From positions 1 to 29,750 of the forward strand of contig JNEM01014111.1 of the NCBI GenBank assembly GCA_000697335.1: a DNA stretch of 29,750 nucleotides, read 5' to 3'. Positions 20,876-29,750 of the stretch are shown here, piece by piece. Source of the DNA: Conidiobolus incongruus B7586. Taxonomy: Eukaryota > Entomophthoromycota > Entomophthoromycetes > Entomophthorales > Conidiobolaceae. How positions within the stretch are numbered: position 1 is the stretch's first letter; each line of letters starts with the position of its first letter. Below the pieces are notes generated by a model. The model was not told the DNA's origin. It did no database searches and was given only the letters and a program-made list of their open reading frames with translations. Position numbers and translations under genes: made by a program.

Positions 20876-21285
20876 AGCTTTGTTTTTTTATTGTGTTTAA
20901 TAATTATTTTGTGATAGAATATCAATTTGATTATTAAAATTTATTCTCAGTAAATGAAGAATTGTAGTTATGGGATTTATCATTTCTTCCGCTTAAAATT
21001 CAATTTCAAAATGATACATTAATATATATATATATATATGTATAAATTAGATGATTATTTTTGTAATTTAATTGTTAATTAGAAGGATTGAAAATATTAA
21101 ATTTTTTATAGTAATATTAGATATTATTTATATTCGAAATTCTACGGACAATAAAATAATTTACTAAGAGATATGTTTGGAAAGATTCAAAAATCATAAG
21201 ATGATTTTGATCATAATTTATAATCTTATGTTATAAGTTTGATCCTAAAAATATTATTAAGATAAAGGAGAATAAGTAAAAATAA
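20876..21285. other. intergenic spacer
   Basis: A+T-rich, with an AT microsatellite near 21022-21040. It contains the presumed promoter of LSM7 and the 3' flank of tRNA-Leu. No further gene was seen. Confidence 0.45.
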
Positions 21286-21369
21286 TGCTGACAGTGAGGT
21301 TCGAACTCACGCCCCGTTACCGGGAGGGGATCTTAAGTCACCCGCCTTGGACCACTCGGCCATATCAGC
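21286..21369 (-). tRNA. tRNA-Leu(TAA): tRNA-Leu (anticodon TAA)
   Basis: An 84-nt class II tRNA without an intron. The acceptor GCTGATA pairs with TGTCAGC and the discriminator is A. The D arm is TGGCCGAGTGGTCCAAGGC. The anticodon loop CTTAAGA carries TAA. The long variable arm CCCG-GTAA-CGGG and the T arm GTGAGTTCGAACCTCAC are both good. The anticodon stem GGTGA/TCCCC has one T-C mismatch in the middle, which is unusual but does not disturb the rest. Otherwise it matches eukaryotic cytosolic tRNA-Leu. Confidence 0.95.
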
Positions 21370-21848
21370 TTCCCATTCCTTTCTTATTATACCCTTTAAT
21401 CAAAAATTTCATTTCTTTAATATTTTTAATATTTAGTAACCAATTTTCATTCTCCTTATCATAGATATATTTTCTTTAAGTTTCTTCCCTTTTACACAAT
21501 ATTCATATATTAATTTAATCTTTTATCATTATTATCATTTTGTAATATCTAAATTAATTTTTCTTTTTATAATACAATTATACTTAATTTTTCATATCAA
21601 TATAACAATAATAAACTCTTTAGTAATTTCCTTTACTATTTTGATTACCATAATTTCTATAATTAGTTATAATGCCATTAATTCATTACTCAAATTCATA
21701 TAAATTCCATTTATTAAATTAAATTAAATTATTATCGGAATTTAAATTCCCTTAGTTTCATCACCATTAAAATTTTAATTATTATTTACATTTAGTGAAT
21801 TCTTTTTCTTTTAGCTTCTTTTTTAAATTAATTTAATAATAATCATAG
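21370..21848. other. intergenic, divergent promoter region
   Basis: A+T-rich spacer between tRNA-Leu and the coiled-coil gene, which face away from each other. The plus strand is T-rich, as common in fungal promoters. No TATA box of the kind seen in the secreted-protein genes. Confidence 0.4.
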
Positions 21849-23488
21849 ATGATGCTAAGCTCTAATCCCCTACTAGCCATGTCCCCCCCGTCAATGTCAA
21901 GTCCTGGTACCACCGACGAAGGAGTGGGACTCGCAGAAAACGCCCTATATCCAATAACTGACGGTAACAACTCACAAACTGAACTTTATGATGCCAAAGT
22001 ACCCTTTAAAAATTTATATTGATAACAATTACTAACTCTTTCAAAAAATAGTTTTTTAAAACTTTAGACCAGTTAAAAGGACTTTATAGGGAGAATACTA
22101 CAGTTTTAAAGAGCGAATTACAAACTTATAAGATATTGAGTATGAAACAAAATGAGAAGGTATATTTTATTATATTATATCTTTATTTGACTATTGATTA
22201 AGAGAGAGGAAATAGATAGATAAGTTGGAGTTAGAAATAGCCGAACTTCATACTAAGTTAACGGAGTTGGAAATTATATCCAATCAGCAGCGTCGAGATT
22301 TGGAGAGTAGTTTAAACCTCAACAATAAGTTGATGTCGAAGTATAACCGATTGAAGAGTTGGAGTTTAGAGTTGGATAAATTACGCAAGGTATATATTCA
22401 CCAAATATTATCATGATCAAATATTAATATAAAAGGGTTAGAATATCATTCAAATGGTACAAAGTAATAAGAGTTGGGAATTGACAGACTTAGATTTGAG
22501 TCAAATGAAATCAGATTTTTTTGTAAGTCCTCATATCAATGCTAAATCTTTGGATCATAACGATATGGATGATGACGATTTGAATGAAATTAAAAATACT
22601 GATAAAGTTTATGATGAATCAACAGTAACTATCATACATCAAATTTTGAATATAGTTGATTAATAATGAAATTAGACAAATATTATTAATATGAGCAAGA
22701 ATCGAAGTAGAAGCAATAGTGAATCCCGAAATTTGGACTCTGAAGTAAACTTGACAGATGGTTCCAAATCCACTAAAGATCATCAGCAGCAGTCTTTGGA
22801 TTCTGAGGATTTTAAAGCTCAAAATCATATTGTAAAATTTGCTAAATCCATTTAATTATATATTTATTCATAGTTATTATAGGCTAAATATTCTACATTA
22901 CCTGAAATTAAACCCTTAAAACCTTCGGCAGAGACTAAAAACACGTCCAATATATTCAACAGATTCACACTGCGCGGTGGATCTACAGCACATGCGAATA
23001 CACTACCGAGAGATCACCACATGCCGCTTCTGCGACCGGGAGCCAAGAAGAGTGTACAATCCACATCAGGTAACCAATCCCAAACATCACAACTTCTTAA
23101 TTAACACCTCCTAGACGAAGATACCAAATCCAGTATCAAAACATCCCAAGCATCCTCCCTATCAATAATCTCCACCATGTCAAAACGTAAAAAAACTTTA
23201 CAAGCCCAATCCAAAAACCTATCTGGTCTCGGCATTGAAGCGATTCAAATCTACTTAGCAGTCCAAAAGAATCTTAGTCACTCAGACTATATCAAATTTT
23301 CCAATAGTAATTCCAACCTCATCATGATATATTGATAATTCGTATTAATTTGAGAATTAGTTATAGATAATTTTAATGATCATTTAATTGACCTAAACGA
23401 AGCTGACGAAACTTTAACAGACCTACTAAAAGATTTTCCGGGATTATTAAATCGATGCAGGAAGTTGTTACTCAAATGTTGTGAATGA
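21849..23488 (+). CDS. uncharacterised coiled-coil protein, eight exons
   Basis: Exons 21849-21998, 22052-22159, 22216-22389, 22442-22624, 22676-22831, 22883-23069, 23115-23306 and 23361-23488 join in frame. The seven introns are 45-56 bp and the product is 425 residues. Residues 1-50 are Ser/Pro-rich and likely disordered. Residues 51-144 form a long coiled coil (YRENTTVLKSELQTYKIL, then LELEIAELHTKLTELEI, then NNKLMSKYNRLKSWSLELDK). Residues 145-330 are polar and disordered, with an acidic patch (DHNDMDDDDLNEI), a Ser/Arg stretch (SKNRSRSNSES) and QQQ. The last about 90 residues are predicted helical (GLGIEAIQIYLAVQKNL, then LTDLLKDFPGLLNRC) and may be a small interaction domain. No family recognised; a scaffold or cytoskeletal adaptor role would be a guess. 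Open frames that read past exon 4 are intron read-through. Confidence 0.78.
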
Positions 23489-23750
23489 TTAGGATATTTG
23501 ATAGATATATAAAAATATTAATTTAATAATGTGTTTGTCCAACTAACGAGCTCTCCAGTAATTGATACAAGTTTTTAATAGTATATAAGATCATTAATTT
23601 CTCTATCAATAAATTATATAATTTTAAAGTTTTTTTTATCTATTAAGATTATATGAATTCTTAAGATAATTGAATATTTAATTAATTCTTTATTTTATAT
23701 AGTTAATCTTAATAAAATTATTTCTAATATTATTACTTTATAATTTAAAT
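23489..23750. other. boundary between last gene and transposon-rich tract
   Basis: Contains the 3' flank of the coiled-coil gene, then rapidly becomes very A+T-rich. No other feature was seen. Confidence 0.4.
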
Positions 23751-24929
23751 AATGGGAATTTTTTGTGATTGAAAAAAAAATAAACATTTTAATATATAAA
23801 AAGTAAAAATAAATATAAAATATAAAATATAAAATTAATAATTTCTTTTATTTCTAATAACTTTTTGCTATTCTTTTAACAAAGATCTAACACTTAAAAA
23901 CAATTCTTTTTATTAAAGACTAAAATTTAATATTTCACAAACAAATTAAATTTTCCTACAGAAATTTTTTTTTCCTATAAGTTATTTTTTAATTGCTTAA
24001 AACAATTATAATTATATAAGTTATAATCTAAAGAATATACTAGATATAGTAGTTTTTTCCAGTTATTTTTAATTAAAAAGTTTTTTAACAACTTTAAATT
24101 TATGTATTTTGTAATTATCATGTAAAATAATAGGTTTTCTCAAATTATATTAAGAATACTAATTAAAAATAATTTTATTTAAAAAAAATATAAAGTTTAT
24201 TATTAATTGATTTTCTTTTAAAAACTAAATAAGAATAACATATATTATTATAATTTATTACAATAATTAACATTTACTTATTAATAAAATGTTTATTTAA
24301 AGGAATTTATAGAGTAGGTTAATTTAACTTGATTTAACACTTTAATTTATGTTTTAGTAAAAAATTATACAAAAAAATTTAAGATTCATCAATTGTAATA
24401 ATTTACTATAAAAACTTTAGTTTCTAATTATACCTTAGTAAATTTTATTTAATAATAGCTACTCTAACTTTTTTTAAGTTTTAGTTAAATTATTAGGTAT
24501 TTATTTTATATTTTTATTAATTAATTTTAATTTAAACTTTAATATATATAACATACTTATATAACTAATATTAAAATATTTTGATAATTCTTTAACTAAA
24601 ATAAAAAGATGTTTTTTAATATAATTTTTCACTTTATTAATAATTAAAAAGAATAACAGTTAAAATTAATTTTTTAAATTTAAATAAGTTTTAAGTAGTT
24701 TTTTTCTTAACTTTAAAATAATTTACTTAATAAATTGTTTATTTAAATAATACTTTATTATTAAAAATTGCTTATAAATTTTAAATGATTTTAAAAAGTT
24801 TGTGGTTAAATTTTACTAATACTAAAATAAAAAACTTTTGATAGTTATTATATAGTTTAAGTATAATTAAATTAAACAACCAATTTTAAAAAATAAACTT
24901 TTAATTAAAAAAATTATTATATATATATA

Positions 24930-24960
24930 TACTAACCTATAAAAATAAGTTATAAAATTA
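24930..24960 (+). repeat. terminal inverted repeat, left end of Tc1-like copy A
   Basis: Pairs with 26472-26504 across the element, including the shared core AAAAATAAGTTATAAAAT. The match is good over about 30 bp. Confidence 0.8.
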
Positions 24961-26471
24961 TAATTATATATATTATTATCAATAACTTTATTAATTCTTA
25001 ATCAAATTAATTTAAATTAAAATATATCATAAATTTATATTATTTATTTATAATTAAATATATTTGATTTAATTATATTAACTTTTAGTTGATATATTAA
25101 AATTTAAATTTTACTTAAGATGAGATAAATTTATATATTTTAGTTATAGAAAAAAAATTAAAATTTAATATATTTATCTTTTGATTTCTTAACTTCTTTA
25201 AGTTTATAAGATATAAAATCAATTAACTTTTTATGTTAAGAAAGATTAATTTTTTTTAAACTTCTTAAACATATTTTTAAAGCTTATTTAAATTTTTTAT
25301 TAGTGGGAAAGCTTTAATTACTTTTTTTTAATTAATCCTAAAGATATTTAATTAAATTAAAGTTAAAAGATTAAAAAAATTCCTTTATAATTATTATTTT
25401 ATTATTTTTAAACCATTTTGTAATAAAAATAACAATATAACAAAAAGTATTATCTTATTAAAAAATAACATCTGATTTATTTAACCTATATTATTCAATA
25501 GTTTTTTTAATATATTATTTAGAATATTTTAATACATTTTAGTATTAATTCTATTATTAACTTTATAAAGATACTTTATACTAAAAGATAACATATACTC
25601 TTAAATTATAATTAATCCATTATTATATTTTTGAGTTGAAATAACATAATAGTCACAAAGTAATTTTTTGTTTTTTTTTAAAACATTTAACTTTTTTATT
25701 AAATTTACTAAAGTATATTTTTGTTTTATTAAATTAAATAACCTTATTTTAATTAATTTCAATTTAACTTTAGTGATGACATTTAAATACTTACTTAATT
25801 TTATAATAGGACTTTTTTAGTTAAAGGTGTTTTTTTTTAAAATATAAGTAGTATCTATTATAATATAAAGTATGTATAATAATATTAGTACTAACTAATA
25901 TTCTTGTATAGTTTTATAATTTTTTCTATATTTTTATAATAATATTATATTTATTTATATTAATTAACCTATAAATTTATTTTTTATTATATTTATTTAT
26001 AATTTTAATACACTTGAGTTTAAGTTTAAATATATCTTTACTATAATTTTTAATAGCTTTAACTATAGTAGATTAGTTAACACTAGTAATTCCAACAATC
26101 TTATAAATTAATTTACCTTTATTATAGAGTTGATTAATATACAAGTAAATCTTTTTAGAGAGGGATTTAGGTATTTTAATACTAATATTATTTAAAATAA
26201 TAATTTACAATAATAATATTAGTATAAATATATATAATTTAATAAAAAAAAGATTTAAGTAATTTTTGTTTTATATACCCTTTTAACTCTTAAACCCATA
26301 AATTTTTAACTCACCCTATTTAAAATTTAAGTTTTGATATATTAACCAATAATATATTAAATATAATTAAATATAACCTATTATAATTATATAATATACT
26401 CTAATTATATACTTTAATTTAAATTAATTTAGTTAAGAATTAGATAAGTTATAGGTAAATATATAAGTGAT

Positions 26472-26504
26472 TTTTATTTTATAACTTATTTTTGCAAGCT
26501 AGTG
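26472..26504 (-). repeat. terminal inverted repeat, right end of Tc1-like copy A
   Basis: Reverse complement of the left terminus, followed directly by the TA duplication at 26505-26506. Confidence 0.8.
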
Positions 26505-26750
26505 TATATATATATATAATTCAAAACTATTTATTCACTTATTTGTTTTGTATATATTTTTTTATTTGAAACTAATAATATATTTGAAAAATTAAAAATT
26601 AAAAAATTTCTCAGCTTTTTTATTTTATAATAATAGTTATATTATTTTGGTTATTTTAAAATATTTAAGAATTTTAAATAAAATTATATAAATGTGATAT
26701 AATTGTATTGATTTTAAAATCTATATTATTGGAATTTTTTTGTAATTTTT

Positions 26751-27499
26751 ATTAATAAATAATAAAATATTTTTAGTTAATGGTATTAATTTTCAATTAA
26801 TATAATTTTCTGCTAATTTACTAGAAACATAAATTAATTTATAAATTGTTACAATCTAAAAAATAAACTTATTTAAAATTAAACTATCTAATATTGATCA
26901 AATTTAATTATCCTTATGCAAATCCAATATTGGATCCAAAAGTTTTAAAAGGTTAGACATTAATAATAAACCTAGGAAATTTATTTTATTTACTATTAGA
27001 TAGAAAAAAATAAGTTTATAATAATATTGATATTTTAAACTTTTATTATATCTTTTAATTAATATTTGAAATTTTTATTTAATTTCAATATTAAATTAAA
27101 ATTTTTAAAAACATATTATATTTTACAAAAATAATTATAATAGATATTAAAATCAAAATATATATATTTTAAAAAGCATTTAAATTAAAATATAATATAT
27201 TTAATAAATTAATGAATTTATTTAGATTATGAACATATTAAATAATATAAATATATCATATTATATATATTAGTTAGCCAAATATAATCATAATTATAAT
27301 AATTTTTAACTTTGAAAAAATCAATATTAATTGAAAAAATATTAAAATTTTTAAAAAATAAAAATTATTTTATTAATTTAATTAACCTATGATATATAAA
27401 TTACTTAGTTAATTAAATTTCAATATAAATATTAATTTATATATAGGAATTAAAAAGCTAATCAACTAATAAAAATATTGATTATTTTTATATATTTTA
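26751..27499. other. extremely A+T-rich tract, unassigned
   Basis: About 750 bp between identified transposons, with almost no G or C. It may hold further decayed element pieces, but I could not align it to any element here. Confidence 0.35.
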
Positions 27500-27679
27500 T
27501 AATAATTTATACAAATAAATTATAAAATTAAAATTATTTATATTTTTATTAATAGCCTAATTAAATTTAATTTAAATCAAATAATATTAAATTATAAAAT
27601 GAACATATATATTTTTTAAAATAATATATATTAATTTAAATTTTATTAATTATTATTTTATATATGAAAGCTAAAAATA

Positions 27680-27715
27680 TATTAATTTGCAAAAATGAGT
27701 CATAAAATCAAAAAC
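27680..27715 (+). repeat. terminal inverted repeat, left end of Tc1-like copy B
   Basis: Pairs with 29214-29250. GTCATAAAATCAAAAA is identical in both ends. The outermost bases differ by C-to-T changes in the left copy. Confidence 0.82.
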
Positions 27716-29213
27716 ACTTGTATTTTTACTAATAACTTAATTAATATTTAATGAAATAAACCTAAATTAAATAATTAAAATCTATTATATTTATTAATTA
27801 TATATATCATCAAATAATAATATTTAGTTATTAATTGGTTAAAATATAAACCCTTTAATTTTACTTAAGGTGAGTTATAAATTTGTAGGTTTTTAATGAT
27901 AAAAAAAATTAAAACTTAGTGTATCTACCTTTAACTTTTCTAATTTCTTTAAATTTGTAGGGTATAGAATCAACTAACTTCTTATATTAAAAAGGGTTAA
28001 TCTTATTCTATGTTTCTTAAATATATTCTTAAAGTTGATTTAAATTTTTTATTGGGGGGAAAACTTTAATAGCTTTTTTAACTAATCTTAAAAGTGTTTA
28101 ATTATATTAAAGTTAAAAGATTAGAGAATCTACTTTATAACTATTATCTTATTATTTTTAAGCTATTTGGTAATAAAAGCTATAATATAACAAAAAGTAT
28201 TATCTTACTAGAAAATAATATTAGATTTTTTTAACCTATATTATTTAATGGTTTTTTTTAATTCATTGTTTAAAATACTTTAGTATATTTTAGTATTAAT
28301 TTTTTTATTAACTTTATAAATATACTTTATATCAAAAAACAACATATATCCTTAAATAATAATTAACCTATTATTATACTTTTGGGTAAAATTAACATAA
28401 TAGTTATAAAGTAATTTTGTATCTTTTTTAAAACATTTAGCTTTTTTATTAAATCTATTAAAGTATATTTTTGTTTTATTAAATTAAATAACCTTATTTA
28501 AATTAGTTTTAATTTAATATTAATGATGATATTTAAACTCCTACTTAACTTTATAGTAGGATTTTTTTAATTAAAGGTGTTTTTTCTTGAAGTGTAAGTA
28601 GTATCTATACTAATATAAAATATATATAATAGTATTAGTATTAACTAATATTCTTATATAGTCTTATAATTCCTATTATATTTCTATAATAATACTACAC
28701 TTACTTATATTAACTAATTTATAAATATACTTCTTATCATATTTATCTTTAATTTTAACACACTTAAATTTAAATTTAAATGTTCTTTTATTATTATTCT
28801 TAATAACTTTAACTATAGTAAACTAGCTAACACTAGTAATTCTAACAATATTATAAGTTGATTTATCTTTTTTATAAAGTTGATTAATACACAAATAGAT
28901 TTTTTTAGAGAGAGATTTAGGTATAATAATATTAATAAAAAAAATTTAGTATATCTGTAAAATATTATATAAAATAATAACAAAGAGAGAAAAAAGATAT
29001 AGTTATTTATTGTTAAATATATCCCTTTATCTTAAAAACCTATAAATTTATAACTCATTTTGGTTAAATATTAAGGGTTAATATTTTTGCTAATAGTTTA
29101 CTAAATATATTTAAATATATTCATTTATTATCAAATAATATATCTTAATTATATATTATAGTTTCAAATAATCTAATATATACAATTGTTTTAGTTATTA
29201 ATTAAAATATATA

Positions 29214-29250
29214 TATTTTTGATTTTATGACTCACTTTTGTAGGTTAGTG
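29214..29250 (-). repeat. terminal inverted repeat, right end of Tc1-like copy B
   Basis: The best preserved terminus of the family in this window. Read on the minus strand it begins CACTAACCTACAAAAGTGAG and is bounded by TA. Confidence 0.82.
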
Positions 29251-29750
29251 TATAATTAAAATAAGTTTTAAATTTGCTAGTTTTAATTATTATAAAAAGT
29301 AAAACTTATTATATTATCTTTTGCTTATTTAACTTCTTAAAGTTCATAAGTTATAAAATTAACTAGTTATTTAAAATAATAAGATTAATTTTATTTTAAG
29401 ATTATTAATTATATTTTTAATATTTATCTAAATTTTTGCTAAAATTAAAACTTTACTTTTTTTAATTAATTTTGAAAATATTAAATTAATTAAAAATTAA
29501 ACATATTGGGAAATTACTTAATAAGAATAATATGTAATTTTAAACTATTTAGTAAAAAAGTTATAATATAATGATAATATTATCATGTTAGAATATAATA
29601 CCTGATTTGTTTAACTTATATTATTTATTGATTATATTAATTTCTTATTTAAAACATTTTAATATATCTTAATATTAACTTTTATATTAATTTTAAAACA
29701 ATATATTATATTTAAAAGTGATATATATCTTGCAAAATATTATTAATTTA

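Larger units (their letters stand above)
24930..26504 (-). mobile_element. Tc1-like DNA transposon copy A, complete ends, decayed
   Basis: 1575 bp flanked by TA on both sides, the target duplication of Tc1/mariner elements, within an AT run of the mariner-like host element. The left end TACTAACCTATAAAAATAAG pairs with the reverse complement of the right end, CACTAGCTTGCAAAAATAAG. On the minus strand, traces of a Tc1 transposase run from about 26160 (IPKSLSKKIYLYINQLYNKG, helix-turn-helix region) to about 25170. The site of the QQDN-type catalytic motif is at 25432-25460, where the DNA matches the expected codons if every C became T. Very many stops make it inactive. Confidence 0.85.
23751..26750 (-). 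mobile_element. mariner-like DNA transposon, decayed, split by a Tc1-like insertion
   Basis: On the minus strand, fragments of a mariner (DD34D-type) transposase can be read in order from high to low coordinates. A helix-turn-helix-like part reads LVKELSKYF, then LYILKFKLKL (about 24500-24600). A DES segment lies near 24390, then RKPIILHDN at about 24114-24140 (second catalytic Asp), then KVVKKLF, IKK and GKKNF, and finally SLLKE and QKVI near the end. Frames are interrupted many times. The low-coordinate end is probably TAATGGGAATTTTTTGTGAT at 23751. The other end, beyond the insertion, is not sharply defined. Sequence on both sides of the insertion also matches the window start (1-190). A plain DNA transposon, long dead. 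Confidence 0.65.
27680..29250 (-). mobile_element. Tc1-like DNA transposon copy B, complete ends, nested in copy C
   Basis: 1571 bp flanked by TA (27678-27679 and 29251-29252). Terminal inverted repeats: left TATTAATTTGCAAAAATGAG against the right end read on the minus strand, CACTAACCTACAAAAGTGAG. They continue through GTCATAAAATCAAAAA. Internal sequence aligns with copy A throughout: the QQDN-type site is at 28182-28210, and the helix-turn-helix start lies near 28920. Being inside copy C it is the younger of the two, and it keeps more G and C. Frames are broken many times. Confidence 0.85.
27500..29750 (-). mobile_element. Tc1-like DNA transposon copy C, interrupted by copy B, cut by the window end
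   Basis: Positions 27500-27679 match the first 180 bp of copy B, and 29251-29750 match copy B from about 27860 onwards. The two pieces are consecutive parts of one element split by copy B. Its left end at 27500 is preceded by TA. Aligned with the left terminus of copy B, nearly all differences in the first 38 bases are C-to-T or G-to-A. It is the most decayed of the three copies and continues past the window. Confidence 0.78.

Noticed and set aside
22619-22828. Minus-strand ORF within the coiled-coil gene
   Set aside because: It overlaps exon 5 and an intron of a well-supported spliced gene and has no motif.
23500-29750. Mitochondrial or plasmid-like DNA because of extreme A+T content
   Set aside because: Terminal inverted repeats, TA duplications and ordered traces of two transposase families explain the tract as nuclear transposon remains.
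1-29750. CRISPR arrays, bacterial operons or ribosome binding sites
   Set aside because: Spliced genes, eukaryotic tRNAs and the absence of spaced identical repeats rule these out.

Overview
The window is very A+T-rich eukaryotic nuclear DNA with short spliced genes. Most introns are 45-56 bp with GTAAGT-like donors and TAG acceptors. It also carries three tRNA genes and decayed DNA transposons. Fungal-type ELO fatty acid elongases, an LSM7 gene, an I78-type protease inhibitor and secreted precursors with Kex2-like dibasic sites all point to a fungus. The A+T bias and small introns would suit an early-diverging lineage such as the Entomophthoromycotina/Zoopagomycota, but that placement is inference.

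Layout. 1-200 is the end of a mariner-like transposon. 2891-7849 holds two tandem, same-strand elongase genes with identical exon architecture. 8.3-15.9 kb, all on the minus strand, is a loose cluster of small secreted proteins: a Trp/Gly-rich precursor, a Tyr/Gly/Arg-rich precursor, an I78-like inhibitor, a decayed copy of that inhibitor, and a 50-residue signal-peptide protein. Four of these share a TATA box about 60 bp before the ATG. Between them lie a G+C-richer block (9.64-10.56 kb) that may be a solitary LTR plus an unknown ORF, and a possible 5S rRNA relic.

16.7-17.85 kb is a large, diverged inverted repeat that is G+C-rich against its surroundings and ends about 5 bp before a tRNA-Lys(CTT) gene. 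An identical tRNA-Lys copy lies in opposite orientation 1.9 kb away. Between the two tRNAs is a three-exon gene for a mitochondrial Tim44/Mba1-like protein. Then come LSM7 (four exons, the first only 9 nt), tRNA-Leu(TAA), and an eight-exon gene for an unrecognised 425-residue coiled-coil protein.

From 23.5 kb to the end there is no gene. This tract is nested, decayed DNA transposons: a mariner-like element split by a Tc1-like element, then a second Tc1-like element inserted into a third copy of its own family. Terminal repeats and TA target duplications can be read directly. The copies differ mostly by C-to-T and G-to-A transitions, which suggests RIP-like mutation or an extreme A+T bias.

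The genes do not form one pathway. The most promising unexplained material is the secreted-precursor cluster (signal peptide, acidic propeptide, dibasic site, cationic aromatic/Gly tail) and the tRNA-abutting inverted repeat. Exon coordinates were derived by hand from splice signals and frame continuity.
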